In this document: piece by piece, positions 7,701 to 15,900 of the stretch
How positions within the stretch are numbered: the stretch's first letter is position 1
How the letters are laid out: each line of letters starts with the position of its first letter
NCBI GenBank assembly: GCA_905233385.1
Contig: CAJOEH010000010.1
Location: 1-38,991, forward strand
Direction: 5' to 3'
Origin: an uncultured Oscillospiraceae bacterium
GTDB taxonomy: Bacteria; Bacillota; Clostridia; Oscillospirales; Oscillospiraceae
DNA: 38,991 nucleotides
The notes under the pieces: generated by a model
Told to the model about the DNA's origin: nothing
Databases searched by the model: none
The model's input: only the letters and a program-made list of their open reading frames with translations
Program-made: the position numbers and the translations under genes

Positions 7701-9247
7701 CCGCTCGGCAGGGTGGTGACGGTGCGGACGCCGCCCGACTCCGCCGCGGTGACGGAGTTGCTCGTGACGACCATATCGCCGTTATTGGTACTGCCGGTCG
7801 CAAAGTAGAAGTTGTCGGTCGCCGAGCTGCTGCGCAGCGCGCCGATCAGGTAGGTGCCCTCGGTGAAGTCGTCCGCGCCGACGAGGGTGTAGTCGCCGCC
7901 GGAGCCGCCGGAGCCGCCGCTGCTGTGGCTGTAGAGCGCGTAGAGCGTGAGGGTATTGCTGCTGCCGGCGGGGATATAGGTGCCGGAATAGATCGTCGCG
8001 GGCATGGTTTCGGTCTCGGCGACCGCGCTCGTCACCCAGCCGACGAAGCCGTAGCCGGTCGGCGCGGTCGCGGTGGGCAGCGACATCGCTTCGCCCGTGG
8101 TGCCGCTCTGCGTCGTGGTCGAGCCGTTCGCCGAGAGGGTCACGGTGACGGCGTGCTTCGCGGCGAAGTTGATGCGGATGCTGCAGTTGCTGGTCGGCGC
8201 GACCGTGAAGGTGTTGCCGTTCTGCGTAACGGTCGGCGTGCCGGACAGGATCGTATAGCCGGAGGCATAGTAACCTTCCGCGGGAATGGCGGTGATGATG
8301 TAGCCGTTGACGGAGACCGTGCCGTAGTTGGAGTTGTTGGTGCTGGCGCTCACGACGTAGGCGCTGCCGCTGGAGGGCGTCACCATGTTGGACGGCATCG
8401 TGTAGGAGGAATACAGCCGCCAGGCCAGTTCGGGATAGTCGATAAAGGGGTTGCGGCAGCCCTCGATCGTCTGGACGATGTCGTTCCGCTGCATTTCAAA
8501 TTCGTCGACGGGGTCCAGCGCGCACCAGTCAAGCAATGTCTGGATGTCCTTGATGGCAACGGTGGGAGCGCTCATCGAATCCGTCACGACGTAGTCGTAC
8601 AGCAGGATGCGCGCCGCGTCGCCCTTGGCGTGATCCAGCGGCTCAAAGTAGGTGTTGCTGTAGTAGTAGCCCGCGGTGACGCTGCCGTTCGTGGAGCTCG
8701 TCGACGCGGTCCGGTAGGAATCGGGGTAGAGCTCGCGGACGTTGGCATACTTGGAGTTGCCGCGGGTAGAGTTCGCCGTCGGGTCGGTCGGGCGCATCGA
8801 GTGCAGGTCGCCCTCCATCGCGTTGCCGCCGAGGGAATCCGGCCAGACGTGCTCGCGGTTCCAGTTCGTTCCGTTCCACGTGCTGTTGCCGGTATAGTTG
8901 GAGTAGTACAGCACGATCTTGGAGCTGTTGCCCTGATAGCAGTCGGTGTACTGCATATAGGTCTTCAAGCCGTCGTAGCCGACCGTGGAGCGGTTGGACG
9001 TGATCTTGGCGCGCAGGGACGCCCGCAGGGTGTCGCCGGTCTGCGCGTTCAGGTTCGCGAAGGAGTAGGTCCCCGTCCAGTAGCTCAGCGCCGCCGAGGA
9101 CAGCGAGGTGCAGGCCGTGCCGCGCACGCCGGAGTTATAGGCGTAGTTCGCCGCGCCGGCGGTCAGCGAAAGCCCCGCAAACAGCGAGAGCAGCATCGCA
9201 AGTGTCAGAAGCAGCGACAGCGCGCCGCGCAGATGTTTCTTGTTCAT
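4727..9247 (-). CDS. Large secreted endonuclease I-family protein with InlB-like repeats
   Basis: The start is placed at the ATG at 9247, eight bases after a GGGAGG box; an upstream TTG would overlap that box. The 1506-residue product has a signal peptide (MNKKHLRGALSLLLTLAM...), then an endonuclease I (EndA/NucM-like) domain at about residues 25-240 with the family motifs WNREHVWPDS (His near 133), DLHSMRP and NSTRGNSKY. This suggests an extracellular non-specific nuclease for DNA scavenging. The long remainder holds several bacterial-repeat/InlB-B-like modules (…GYTFAGWV…), beta-rich segments repeated about every 150-200 residues, and cysteine pairs of the C..C type around 625-720. A novel C-terminal region of about 200 residues has no SLH domain. 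Attachment to the cell is therefore unclear. Two InlB-like modules are nearly identical at the DNA level. Confidence 0.85.
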   Translation of the reverse strand: MNKKHLRGALSLLLTLAMLLSLFAGLSLTAGAANYAYNSGVRGTACTSLSSAALSYWTGTYSFANLNAQTGDTLRASLRAKITSNRSTVGYDGLKTYMQYTDCYQGNSSKIVLYYSNYTGNSTWNGTNWNREHVWPDSLGGNAMEGDLHSMRPTDPTANSTRGNSKYANVRELYPDSYRTASTSSTNGSVTAGYYYSNTYFEPLDHAKGDAARILLYDYVVTDSMSAPTVAIKDIQTLLDWCALDPVDEFEMQRNDIVQTIEGCRNPFIDYPELAWRLYSSYTMPSNMVTPSSGSAYVVSASTNNSNYGTVSVNGYIITAIPAEGYYASGYTILSGTPTVTQNGNTFTVAPTSNCSIRINFAAKHAVTVTLSANGSTTTQSGTTGEAMSLPTATAPTGYGFVGWVTSAVAETETMPATIYSGTYIPAGSSNTLTLYALYSHSSGGSGGSGGDYTLVGADDFTEGTYLIGALRSSSATDNFYFATGSTNNGDMVVTSNSVTAAESGGVRTVTTLPSGAVEFYFTGDNTNGFTIAPATNATNYLGIAADANRNLAFSSAYSTTKWRVVAKNNALLTNGVYLSCSSGTTYNIFENATGTDAIRGYKTGEYRAIYLFKQGGSGTLTYMTSISNGSCAHTNTTNVAAVAATCTAGGYTAGVYCNDCGTYISGHTATAALGHSYGSFTSNNNGTHSKTCSRCSDVVTESCTYTSSTSGTTTTYTCSVCNYSYTSAAATYTVIYNDRGSTTTATVAQGSSVTLPATASTVSGYTFAGWVAATIATETTTAPTVLTGSYTPTGNVTLYACYTRSEAGSDSASLVRMSTGNTLADGDRIVIVADGTNVALYQETVSSSYVNTYTFDSNVSTVLADDKNYVTVNTNSDGFTLGDATNGYLNSSNNNLYCNSTEQTWTLSDLGDGTFKIQSDGRNLSYRSDLSSQYWRMGGTGYGTSGNTVLRLYKVIGGAGGTTTYYTTSPTVSEPTTYTVTYNDRGSTTTATCTAGSSITLPATASTVSGYTFAGWVAAAIATETTTAPTVLTGSYTPSGNVTLYACYTRSEGSGGSAGYALASGTLAADDQVIVALKSGNDYYALPNANSGGVAGKAGIALTVTNGIAAADSAYTFEIYEGSGHLALKSSEAANYIGLNGSGKISCNGWGDTKYLIFTEVGGGLYTITSETTAGRGLVVDGTSFKANDSGADNVYIFKYSAGGASTTYYTTAPTAAGLAITAAAPILNQKIDMVYSATVPSGYSNPYMTFAFNGTTTTVTDYTTENGSLKFAFTGINPQCMGDTITATLYATKNGATESVSNSSYSVRQYCVNKLADSTISASLRKLLSDMLAYGAAAQTYMSYKTNALVTSGNDISNPSYSMFSVISGNTASFSGTANANYFWISAGLTLTDSAAMTFRFYAASTTGLVVKVTFNGETTSISSSSFTTVSENVYEVTFAGISAEDFAKTATVGLYRGASLNGQSLTYSVNTYVQSKQNDGSANLKALVRALYNYGASAAAYAG
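6088..6316 (-). repeat. 229-bp intragenic repeat, copy 1
   Basis: This copy matches 6826-7054 over the same length with only scattered differences. It encodes an InlB-like module containing STVSGYTFAGWVAA and TGSYTPSGNVTLYACYTR. The strong nucleotide identity within one gene points to recent duplication or gene conversion. Confidence 0.8.
6826..7054 (-). repeat. 229-bp intragenic repeat, copy 2
   Basis: This is the partner of 6088-6316, in direct orientation and 738 bp apart, in the same frame. Recombination between the copies would delete 246 residues without a frameshift. Confidence 0.8.
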
Positions 9248-9285
9248 TCGATTGCCTCCCAAAAGTCCAAATTTTCATTAATACC

Positions 9286-9314
9286 ATTATAGCATATAAG
9301 TTTTCAATACACAA
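9286..9314 (-). promoter_or_regulatory. Sigma-A-type promoter for the secreted endonuclease gene
   Basis: On the minus strand TTGTGT is followed after 17 bases by a perfect TATAAT. The start codon lies 38 bases downstream of the -10, with GGGAGG between. The AT-rich block stands out from the GC-rich surroundings. Confidence 0.7.
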
Positions 9315-9337
9315 ACGAAAAAACGGCGAAAAAGCGC

Positions 9338-9370
9338 AAAAAATGAGGGAAAAGGCGCTTGCCTTTTCCC
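9338..9370 (-). terminator. Rho-independent terminator of the pyruvyl transferase gene
   Basis: On the minus strand a perfect 10-bp stem (GGGAAAAGGC with GCCTTTTCCC, loop of four) is followed by TCATTTTTT. It begins 14 bases past the stop codon of the gene at 9385-10605 and separates it from the endonuclease promoter. Confidence 0.85.
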
Positions 9371-9384
9371 TTATAGAAGTCGTT

Positions 9385-10605
9385 TTATTCTAAACTGCGG
9401 ATAAACGCCTTCAAGGAGTCGTAACTCTCGGCTTCCTTCTCCAGCGCGGCGGCGATCTCCGCCGTTGGCGGATGCTCGAACAGGTCCAGCGCGGCGGCCT
9501 CGATCGCTTTCAGATCGTCCCCGGCGTAGTCCCGTTGTCCGCGGTAGTACATCTTTTGCAGTCCCAGCCGGTCGTACAGCTCGTGCAGCTTCGTGTGCTG
9601 CCGTTCCGTCTCCGGCAGGTAGTCGAACGACAGGACGGGCATGCGGTTGACCAGTGAGAGCATCGTACCGTGGAAGAAAGTCGTGAGCGTCAGCCGGCAG
9701 AGGCCGAAGAGCGCCGCCCATTCGAGCGCCTCCAGATCGGGCAGGAAAACGTCGCAGTATCGGTTCGGCACGTAGACGCCGACGAGCTGCGCCCTACCGC
9801 AGAAGATCGCGCGGGCGAGCTTGCCGAGCTTTTCGTTCCCCATCACGCAGACGATCGGCTTGTCTGGGTCGATCTTGTGTCGGATGAGCTTCTCGCGCGC
9901 CCGCCGGCGGTACGGCTCCAGCTCCGCCGGATCGAGCAGGGTCGTCGGGTCGCAGTTGTGGAAGAACGGCTTGCCGGGGCAGACGCCCTGCACGACGTAT
10001 TCCGACGAGGAATCCCGAACGCCGACATAGCGGAAGTCGTCGATCGCCTCGCGCAGTTCCTGCCGCTCCCGCTCGGAGAGCTTCGCGTAGTCGTCCGTGC
10101 CGACCGAGGCGGCGAAGGATGCCTTGACCGCGCCGAAGTCGCCGCTCAGATAATACGGGCTCGGCAGCGGCACCGTGGTCCAGTTCCAGACGCAGTCGCT
10201 TCCGACGACGATCAGGTCGTATTTCCCGCGCACCGCCGCCCGGAAGGACGCGGTGTCGCTCTGCCGGTAGGCCTCTTTCGACAGCGGCAGCTGCGCCAAC
10301 GACCGCTGAAACGCTGCGTACCGCGCCTTGATCTGACAATAATGACCCGGATGGGCGATCAGCTCCGCGAGCTTCGAGAGGACGATCTTCGCGTTCAGCT
10401 TCCGGCCGTTTCCCCTGCTGACGCCCTTGAAAATGAAGTTTTTCAGGGTCGGCTTGTAGGAATCGATCCGCCACTGCGGCGCGTAGTCGATCACTTCCAC
10501 CTGCGCGTTCGGAAAGTCCCGCTGCAGGCGGTTCGCCAGCGTATAACACTGGGTCACTGCTCCGTAATTGATGGAGCGATGATATGTCAAAATGCCGATT
10601 CTCAA
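9385..10605 (-). CDS. Polysaccharide pyruvyl transferase family protein
   Basis: The start is a TTG at 10605, nine bases after AAAGGAG; no ATG is suitably placed. The open frame continues upstream through the tRNA gene, but that part is not protein. The 406-residue protein begins LRIGILTYHRSINYGA, the usual opening of polysaccharide pyruvyl transferase (CsaB/WcaK-type) proteins, and carries GSDCVWNW near residue 134 and TTFFHGTML near 308, both typical of the family. It has no signal peptide or membrane span and should act in the cytoplasm, adding pyruvyl ketal or a related group to a cell-wall or exopolysaccharide precursor. Pyruvylated wall polymer is the classic ligand of SLH domains, and the window encodes two SLH proteins, so a link is possible but inferred. 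Confidence 0.8.
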   Translation of the reverse strand: MRIGILTYHRSINYGAVTQCYTLANRLQRDFPNAQVEVIDYAPQWRIDSYKPTLKNFIFKGVSRGNGRKLNAKIVLSKLAELIAHPGHYCQIKARYAAFQRSLAQLPLSKEAYRQSDTASFRAAVRGKYDLIVVGSDCVWNWTTVPLPSPYYLSGDFGAVKASFAASVGTDDYAKLSERERQELREAIDDFRYVGVRDSSSEYVVQGVCPGKPFFHNCDPTTLLDPAELEPYRRRAREKLIRHKIDPDKPIVCVMGNEKLGKLARAIFCGRAQLVGVYVPNRYCDVFLPDLEALEWAALFGLCRLTLTTFFHGTMLSLVNRMPVLSFDYLPETERQHTKLHELYDRLGLQKMYYRGQRDYAGDDLKAIEAAALDLFEHPPTAEIAAALEKEAESYDSLKAFIRSLE

Positions 10606-10641
10606 AGCATACGCTCCTTTCCGAAGCAGCTTATTGGTGCG

Positions 10642-10761
10642 GGCGACAGGATTTGTTTGCATTTTCTGTCGTCGGCAGAAAATACAGGTTGCCTCGGCAG
10701 AGACGCCGACGCGCAACAGTCCACCGGACTGCTGCATTTGAATATTCAAATCCTGTTGCGT
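10642..10761 (-). ncRNA. Candidate structured leader RNA between tRNA-Leu and the pyruvyl transferase gene
   Basis: Read on the minus strand, GCAACAGGATTTG near the start and CAAATCCTGTCGC near the end can form a 13-bp outer stem with one G-U pair. Inside it are a 10-bp hairpin (GCAGCAGTCC/GGACTGTTGC, 3-base loop), a 5-bp hairpin (TCGGC/GCCGA) and an 8-bp hairpin (ATTTTCTG/CAGAAAAT). The 5' arm overlaps a perfect 16-bp palindrome ATTTGAATATTCAAAT (10736-10751) that would compete with the outer stem. The start codon follows about 37 bases later. No known riboswitch or T-box motif is recognised. This is a fold read by eye. Confidence 0.35.
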
Positions 10762-10805
10762 GATAAATCGGAAGGGCGGATGCGATACATTCGCCCTCCG
10801 ATATA

Positions 10806-10890
10806 TGGTGCGCCTGACAGGATTTGAACCTGCACTTCTCGCGAAACTGGAACCTAAATCCAGCGTGTCTGCCAATTTCACCACAGGCGC
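10806..10890 (-). tRNA. tRNA-Leu (anticodon UAG)
   Basis: The minus strand gives a full 85-base tRNA with acceptor stem GCGCCTG/CAGGCGC, discriminator A and an encoded CCA. The D-arm contains the usual TGGTGAAATTGG start. The anticodon stem CTGGA/TCCAG holds loop TTTAGGT, so the anticodon is TAG. A variable arm of class II length and the T-arm loop GTTCAAATC follow. It decodes CUA and probably other CUN leucine codons. It lies between divergent genes, upstream of the pyruvyl transferase gene. Confidence 0.95.
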
Positions 10891-11006
10891 GTTTCTTCGT
10901 TTGGCAAGTTGTATTTTACCATTCTCCCTCCTGCCTGTCAAGCGACGTTCCGCGCGGGAATCACGATTCTTCTATACGAGATTTACATAATATTTGTAAA
11001 AATGCC

Positions 11007-11035
11007 TTGACAAGTGGAAAAATGGACATTAAAAT
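11007..11035 (+). promoter_or_regulatory. Strong sigma-A promoter of rny
   Basis: A perfect TTGACA is followed after exactly 17 bases by TAAAAT. Transcription would start near 11042, giving a leader of about 150 bases before the rny start codon. The 10891-11195 gap between tRNA-Leu and rny holds this promoter and the leader, which contains several short GC-rich inverted segments around 11100-11155; nothing else is recognised in it. Confidence 0.8.
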
Positions 11036-11195
11036 AACTTTGGATTAGTATGGTCTTTTTGGACTTTGGGGTAGTCTAAACAGACGTTGCTTTTTCAAAG
11101 CCGACGGAGCCGCGCAGAAGCGATTTTCGCGCGCAGCTTTCCCCGGCTTGACCGTATACCCGAATTTTTAGGAACAGGAGGTGTATTCACGGAAT

Positions 11196-12737
11196 ATGGA
11201 ATGGTATATCTGGGTTGCAATCGCAGCCGTTACCGCAGTGATATTCTTCTTCATCGGCTTTATCTACCGCAAGAAGGTCGCCGAGCGCGAGATCAAGAGC
11301 GCGGAAGCGGAGGCCACGCGCATCATCAACGAAGCCATCAAGGGCGGCGAGAACAAGAAGCGCGAAATGCTGGTCGAAGCCAAGGAAGAGATCCATAGAA
11401 ACCGAACCGAATACGAAAAGGAAGTCAAAGAACGCCGCGCCGACCTGCAGAAGCAGGAGCGCCGCCTGCAGCAGAAGGAAGAGTCCCTCGACAAAAAGAT
11501 GGACGCCTTCGAGCGCAAGGAGGACGATCTGCGCAAGCGTCAGGCCGCCGTGGCCGCGACGCAGGACGAGGTCAACCTCATCAAGAAGAGCCAGCTCGAA
11601 ATGCTGGAGAAAATTTCCGGACTGTCACAGGAGGACGCAAAGAATCAGCTTCGCAGATCTCTGGAAAATGAATGCCGTCACGAGGCCGCGCTGAAGATCA
11701 AGGAGATCGAGGCGCAGACCAAGGACAACGCCGATCAGCTCGCGCGCGAGATCATCTCCATCGCGATCCAGCGCTGCGCTGCGGATCACGCCGCGGAAGC
11801 GACGGTCTCCGTCGTCGCCCTGCCGAACGACGAGATGAAGGGCCGCATCATCGGCCGCGAGGGCCGCAACATCCGCACCCTCGAATCCATCACCGGCGTC
11901 GACCTGATCATCGACGACACCCCCGAGACGATCACCGTCTCCTCGTTCGACCCCGTCCGCCGCGAGATCGCCCGTCTGGCGCTGGAAAAGCTCATCGCCG
12001 ACGGCCGCATCCACCCGACCCGCATCGAGGATCTGGTCGAAAAGTCCCGCAAGGAAGTCGACCGCGTCATCAAGCAGGAGGGCGAACGCGCCACCTTCGA
12101 GACCGGCATCAACAACCTGCACCCCGAGCTCATCAAGCTCCTCGGCCGCCAGAAGTACCGCACCTCTTACGGCCAGAACGTGCTCAATCACTCCATCGAG
12201 GTCGCGCACATCGCGGGACTCCTCGCGAGCGAGCTCGGCGTGGACGTCACCCTTGCCAAGCGCGCAGGCCTGCTGCATGACCTCGGCAAATCCGTCGACC
12301 ACGAGATGGAAGGCAGCCACGTCCAGCTGGGCGTCGAGCTCGCCAAGAAGTACAACGAATGTCCCGACGTCATCCACGCCATTGAGGCGCACCACAACGA
12401 CGTCGAGCCGCATACCGTCATTGCCTGCCTCGTGCAGGCGGCCGACGCCATCTCCGCCGCCCGTCCCGGCGCGCGCCGCGAGAACGTGGAGAATTATATC
12501 CGCCGTCTGGAAAAGCTGGAGGAGATCACCGGCTCTTACCCCGGAGTCGAGAAGTCCTACGCGATCCAGGCGGGCCGCGAGGTCCGTATCATGGTCAAGC
12601 CCGAGGAGGTCTCCGAGGACAATATGGTGCTGCTCGCCCGCGAGCTGGCGCACAAGATCGAGGCCGAGCTCGAATACCCCGGCCAGATCAAGGTCAACGT
12701 CATCCGAGAGACCAAGGCAACCGAATACGCGAAGTAA
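11196..12737 (+). CDS. rny: Ribonuclease Y
   Basis: RNase Y is the membrane-tethered endoribonuclease that starts mRNA decay in Firmicutes. The 513-residue product has the full layout: one N-terminal membrane helix ([20 protein letters not shown]), a long charged coiled coil (about 25-195), a KH RNA-binding domain with [15 protein letters not shown] near 212-225, and an HD domain with [13 protein letters not shown] near 331 and the catalytic HDLGKS near 358. It matches the usual length of about 520. ATG 11196 is chosen because the AGGAGG at 11176-11181 would overlap the alternative GTG at 11181; the 14-base spacing is rather long. It is monocistronic, with its own promoter and terminator. Confidence 0.95.
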   Translation: MEWYIWVAIAAVTAVIFFFIGFIYRKKVAEREIKSAEAEATRIINEAIKGGENKKREMLVEAKEEIHRNRTEYEKEVKERRADLQKQERRLQQKEESLDKKMDAFERKEDDLRKRQAAVAATQDEVNLIKKSQLEMLEKISGLSQEDAKNQLRRSLENECRHEAALKIKEIEAQTKDNADQLAREIISIAIQRCAADHAAEATVSVVALPNDEMKGRIIGREGRNIRTLESITGVDLIIDDTPETITVSSFDPVRREIARLALEKLIADGRIHPTRIEDLVEKSRKEVDRVIKQEGERATFETGINNLHPELIKLLGRQKYRTSYGQNVLNHSIEVAHIAGLLASELGVDVTLAKRAGLLHDLGKSVDHEMEGSHVQLGVELAKKYNECPDVIHAIEAHHNDVEPHTVIACLVQAADAISAARPGARRENVENYIRRLEKLEEITGSYPGVEKSYAIQAGREVRIMVKPEEVSEDNMVLLARELAHKIEAELEYPGQIKVNVIRETKATEYAK

Positions 12738-12751
12738 ACCGCAAGTTAAAA

Positions 12752-12787
12752 CGGCTCTGTCCGCCCGGGCAGAGTCGCTTTGTTTTT
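12752..12787 (+). terminator. Rho-independent terminator of rny
   Basis: An 11-12 bp stem beginning CGGCTCTGTCC, with two G-U pairs, closes over a GCCC loop and is followed by CTTTGTTTTT. It starts 14 bases past the rny stop codon. Confidence 0.85.
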
Positions 12788-12805
12788 CGCAAGTACTTCG
12801 ATTAT

Positions 12806-12840
12806 GTCATTGCGCGCCGCCGTAGGCGGCTCGCAATGAC
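12806..12840. repeat. Short palindromic dispersed repeat, GTCATTGCG type
   Basis: GTCATTGCG and CGCAATGAC bracket an inner GCCGCC/GGCGGC stem with a GTA loop. It is the same family as 4637-4669, with a different inner stem sequence, and lies between the rny terminator and the next terminator. Confidence 0.8.
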
Positions 12841-12872
12841 AAACAAAGAAGCGCCTTGCGGAAGAAGAACAA

Positions 12873-12899
12873 CCGCGCTGTGGGACCCCCACAGCGCGG
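12873..12899. terminator. Strong hairpin, probable bidirectional terminator
   Basis: A 12-bp perfect stem (CCGCGCTGTGGG and complement) has a 3-base loop. On the plus strand CTGTTTTCTTT follows; on the minus strand TTGTTCTTCTT follows. It stands 48 bases past the stop of the minus-strand SLH gene and would end that transcript, as well as any read-through from rny. Confidence 0.7.
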
Positions 12900-12947
12900 C
12901 TGTTTTCTTTGATGTTTTATCCCTTATTGATCATTCGGATGCTTTGT

Positions 12948-15900
12948 TTATCCCGCGAACGCGCGGAACAGGAAGGTGACGATCTGTCCTCTCGTGCAGG
13001 TGTTGTCGGGGCTGAACGTCGTCGCAGAGGTGCCTGCGGTGATGTTCTTCTCCACCGCCCACAGCACCGCGTCGTAGTAGTAGCCGCCGGTGACGTCCTT
13101 AAAGGGATTTGCGGACGAGGTCGGCTTCGGCTGGCCCTCGGTGCGCCACAGGAAGGTGACGACCTGCGCTCTCGTGCAGCCCGCGTTCGGGCTGAACGTC
13201 GTCGCGGAGGTGCCTGCGGTGATGTTGTTTTCCACTGCCCACAGAACTGCCTTGTAGTAGTACTCGCCTTCCTTGACGTCCTTGAACGGATTGTTCGAAG
13301 ATTTCGGCTCCGGACAGCCCTTTGCTCTCCACAGGAAGGTCACGACCTGCGCTCTCGTGCAGGTATCTGCCGGGCTGAACGTCGTCGCGCTCGTGCCGGA
13401 GGTCACCTGCGGGTCGGCGTTGACCGCCCACAGCACCGCGTCGTAGAAGAAGTCGCCTTCCTTCACGTCCTTGAACGGATTGGTCTTTTCACCCGTGGCG
13501 GGGATGGTTTCCGTCTTCGTCGCGCCGCAGCGGGAGCAGGTATAGGTCTTCACGCCGTCCTTCGTGGCGGTTGGCGCAGTGGTGACTTTGCCGTCGTCCC
13601 ATTTGTGACCGAGCGCGGCGATCGCCTCACCGGTCGCGAGCTTCGCGCCGCAGTCTACGCAGTAGGTGTCGCCGGTGTAGCCGGGCTCCGTGCAGGTGGG
13701 CTCGGCGGCGTTCCGGATCTCGGTGTTCGCGTGCACACAGGTCGCGGGGGCTTCCTCAAAGACCGCGCAGACGTAGCGCAGCGGCTCCGTATCGCCCGGG
13801 ACGACCGTCTCGCCCGGCTTGTAGGTGAAGCTGTCCTCGGTGGAGATGACCTCGCCCTCGTAGGACTTGCCGTTGCCCGGGCCCCATTCGATATTGACGT
13901 GGTACCAGCCGACGAAGATATAGCCGTCGTCGGGCTTGGCGCAGGCGGTGATCTCGTCGCCCTTGTAGAACTGGACGATCTCGCCCGCGACGAAATCCGT
14001 GCCGTCAAGCGTGCGCAGGCCGTAGACGTTCGGCTCGCTCGGCGTGTATTTGACGGCGACCTTGCCGCCCATGCCCGAGCTGTTGGTGTCTCTGCCGTCG
14101 GTATTGCCGACCCAGACCTGGATCTGATCGGCCTGACGCTCGATGCCGGTGTACTCGAACACCGCGCAGATGTAGGGGGCTTCGCCCTCGCCGATCGGGT
14201 TGCCGACGAAGGTGTACTCCATCTCCGCGGAGACCGGCTTGTTTTCCAGATAGTACGGATCCTCCGGGCTTGCGCGGTCGATGTTCGCCTGATACCAGCC
14301 CTTGAACTGATATTTCGGATCGATATTGGCGATCAGCGTCACCTTCGTGCCGTGGGGCACCGTCTGATTGGTCGAGCTCGTCCAGTACGTGCCGCTGTCG
14401 GCCGGGATCGTGCCGTCCGGCAGTTCGTAGAGGATCGAGACGCCGCCGCCGGTGTTGGGGTTATGCTCGGCGTCGCACATCCACAGACCGAAGTAGTCGT
14501 TCTCCGGCTCCTCGGCCTTCGTGACCGTGACGGTGCACTTCGCCGTCGTCGGGTTGTCGAGGGTCGTGACCGCGATGATCGCCGTGCCCTCCTTGACCGC
14601 AGTGATCACGCCGTTCTGATCGACCGTCACGTAGCGCTCGTCGCCGGACACCCACCAGACGTTCTTCGTCGTGGCGTCCTCCGGCAGGACGGACATCGGA
14701 AGCTTCATCGACTGTCCCGCCGGGAGCGTCACGTCCGTCGGCAGGCTCACGCCGGTCACGCTGGTCATTTCGGGATCGTCGGACGAGCGGAAATGCACAA
14801 GGATCGTGTCGATCAGCGCACCGTCGCGGCTGTAAGCGCACAGCGTTTCGTCCGTAGGCTTGGTCTTGCTGTAGGATACCTTCACGACGGTAGGAAGATA
14901 ACACTTTCTGTTGGAGTCGTAGACCGCTTCCTTGTTGCATTGCAGGGCGTCGCTGCTGATATCGTTCGTGGTGATCCAGAATGCCGCCGTATCGTAGGCG
15001 TCCTCCGGCAGCGCAAAGGCGTGCAGCACAGAGGGTGTAGCCGCCCCGCTGGTCAGCCAAACCTCCTCGCCCTCGAATATCTCCACGCCGGAGACGGGCG
15101 TGTGCGCCTCGGTCACGCGGACCCATTTTCCCGTCGGCAGACCGCTGTACGGCTCGTCGTTGTAACTCGGGCTCAGATAGACGAAGGACATCGGCTCCGC
15201 CGTGGGATAGGAAATCGGCGTTACGCCATCGACCCCGTACAGCTCCAAGCCGTTCACGGCAGCGTCCTTGCCCAGTTCCATCCGATAATAGCGGTTTGCG
15301 CTTCCGTCGAGGGAGATGGTCGCGTCCGGGGCGACGTTCAGCCTGCCGCCGTCTGCGATGCAAAGGTTGAAGCCTGCGTAACTCCACATCCCCTCGCCGC
15401 CGATATCCGGGATCACAAGCTGTCCTTCCTGCACGTTGAGTTCCTTGAGCGGCACGCCGCTGAGGCAGAGGGGCATATTCGTATAACCCACGCCGTAGTT
15501 TGTTCCGTAGAAGGTCTGCTCGTTCGCGGTATAGCAGATTTCGTTATTCTCTATGACACGTATGCCCGCCTTAGCGCGGAAGCGCACGTTATTATTGAAA
15601 TAGAGCGGCGTGGGAAGCGCCTCGGAGGGCTCAAAGGTGCAGCCGGTGATGGTCAGATCGCGCGGGCAGGTAATATTGACCACGCCGACGCTGCCGCGGT
15701 CGGAGCCATCGGGCTTCTTCGTATTGGTGAAGGTGCAGTTCGTGATCTTCCAGTCGTGGAGGGCGGGATCCCTCGTGTAGCCGGAATCCTGGATCGCCTT
15801 GCCGATCGGCAGATCCTCCGCGCCGAAGGTGCAGTCGTTCAACTGCACGTCGACCGGATTACTTTCCGCGCTGACGAAAATGGCCGCAGCGTAGGATTCC

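Noticed and set aside
4208-9292. A 1694-codon open frame on the plus strand antisense to the endonuclease gene
   Set aside because: It is low-complexity (Ala/Arg/Gly/Val-rich), runs through the 15-bp repeat, dispersed repeat and terminators, and mirrors the GC-biased codon use of the real minus-strand genes. The minus-strand product has a signal peptide, nuclease motifs, promoter and ribosome binding site.
10632-10761. A second complete tRNA gene or a T-box leader
   Set aside because: Only a T-arm/acceptor-like end is present, with no matching anticodon arm or 5' acceptor strand, and no T-box antiterminator motif is seen.
10606-10941. N-terminal extension of the pyruvyl transferase
   Set aside because: The open frame upstream of the TTG at 10605 runs through the tRNA-Leu gene; the family start motif and AAAGGAG box place the real start at 10605.
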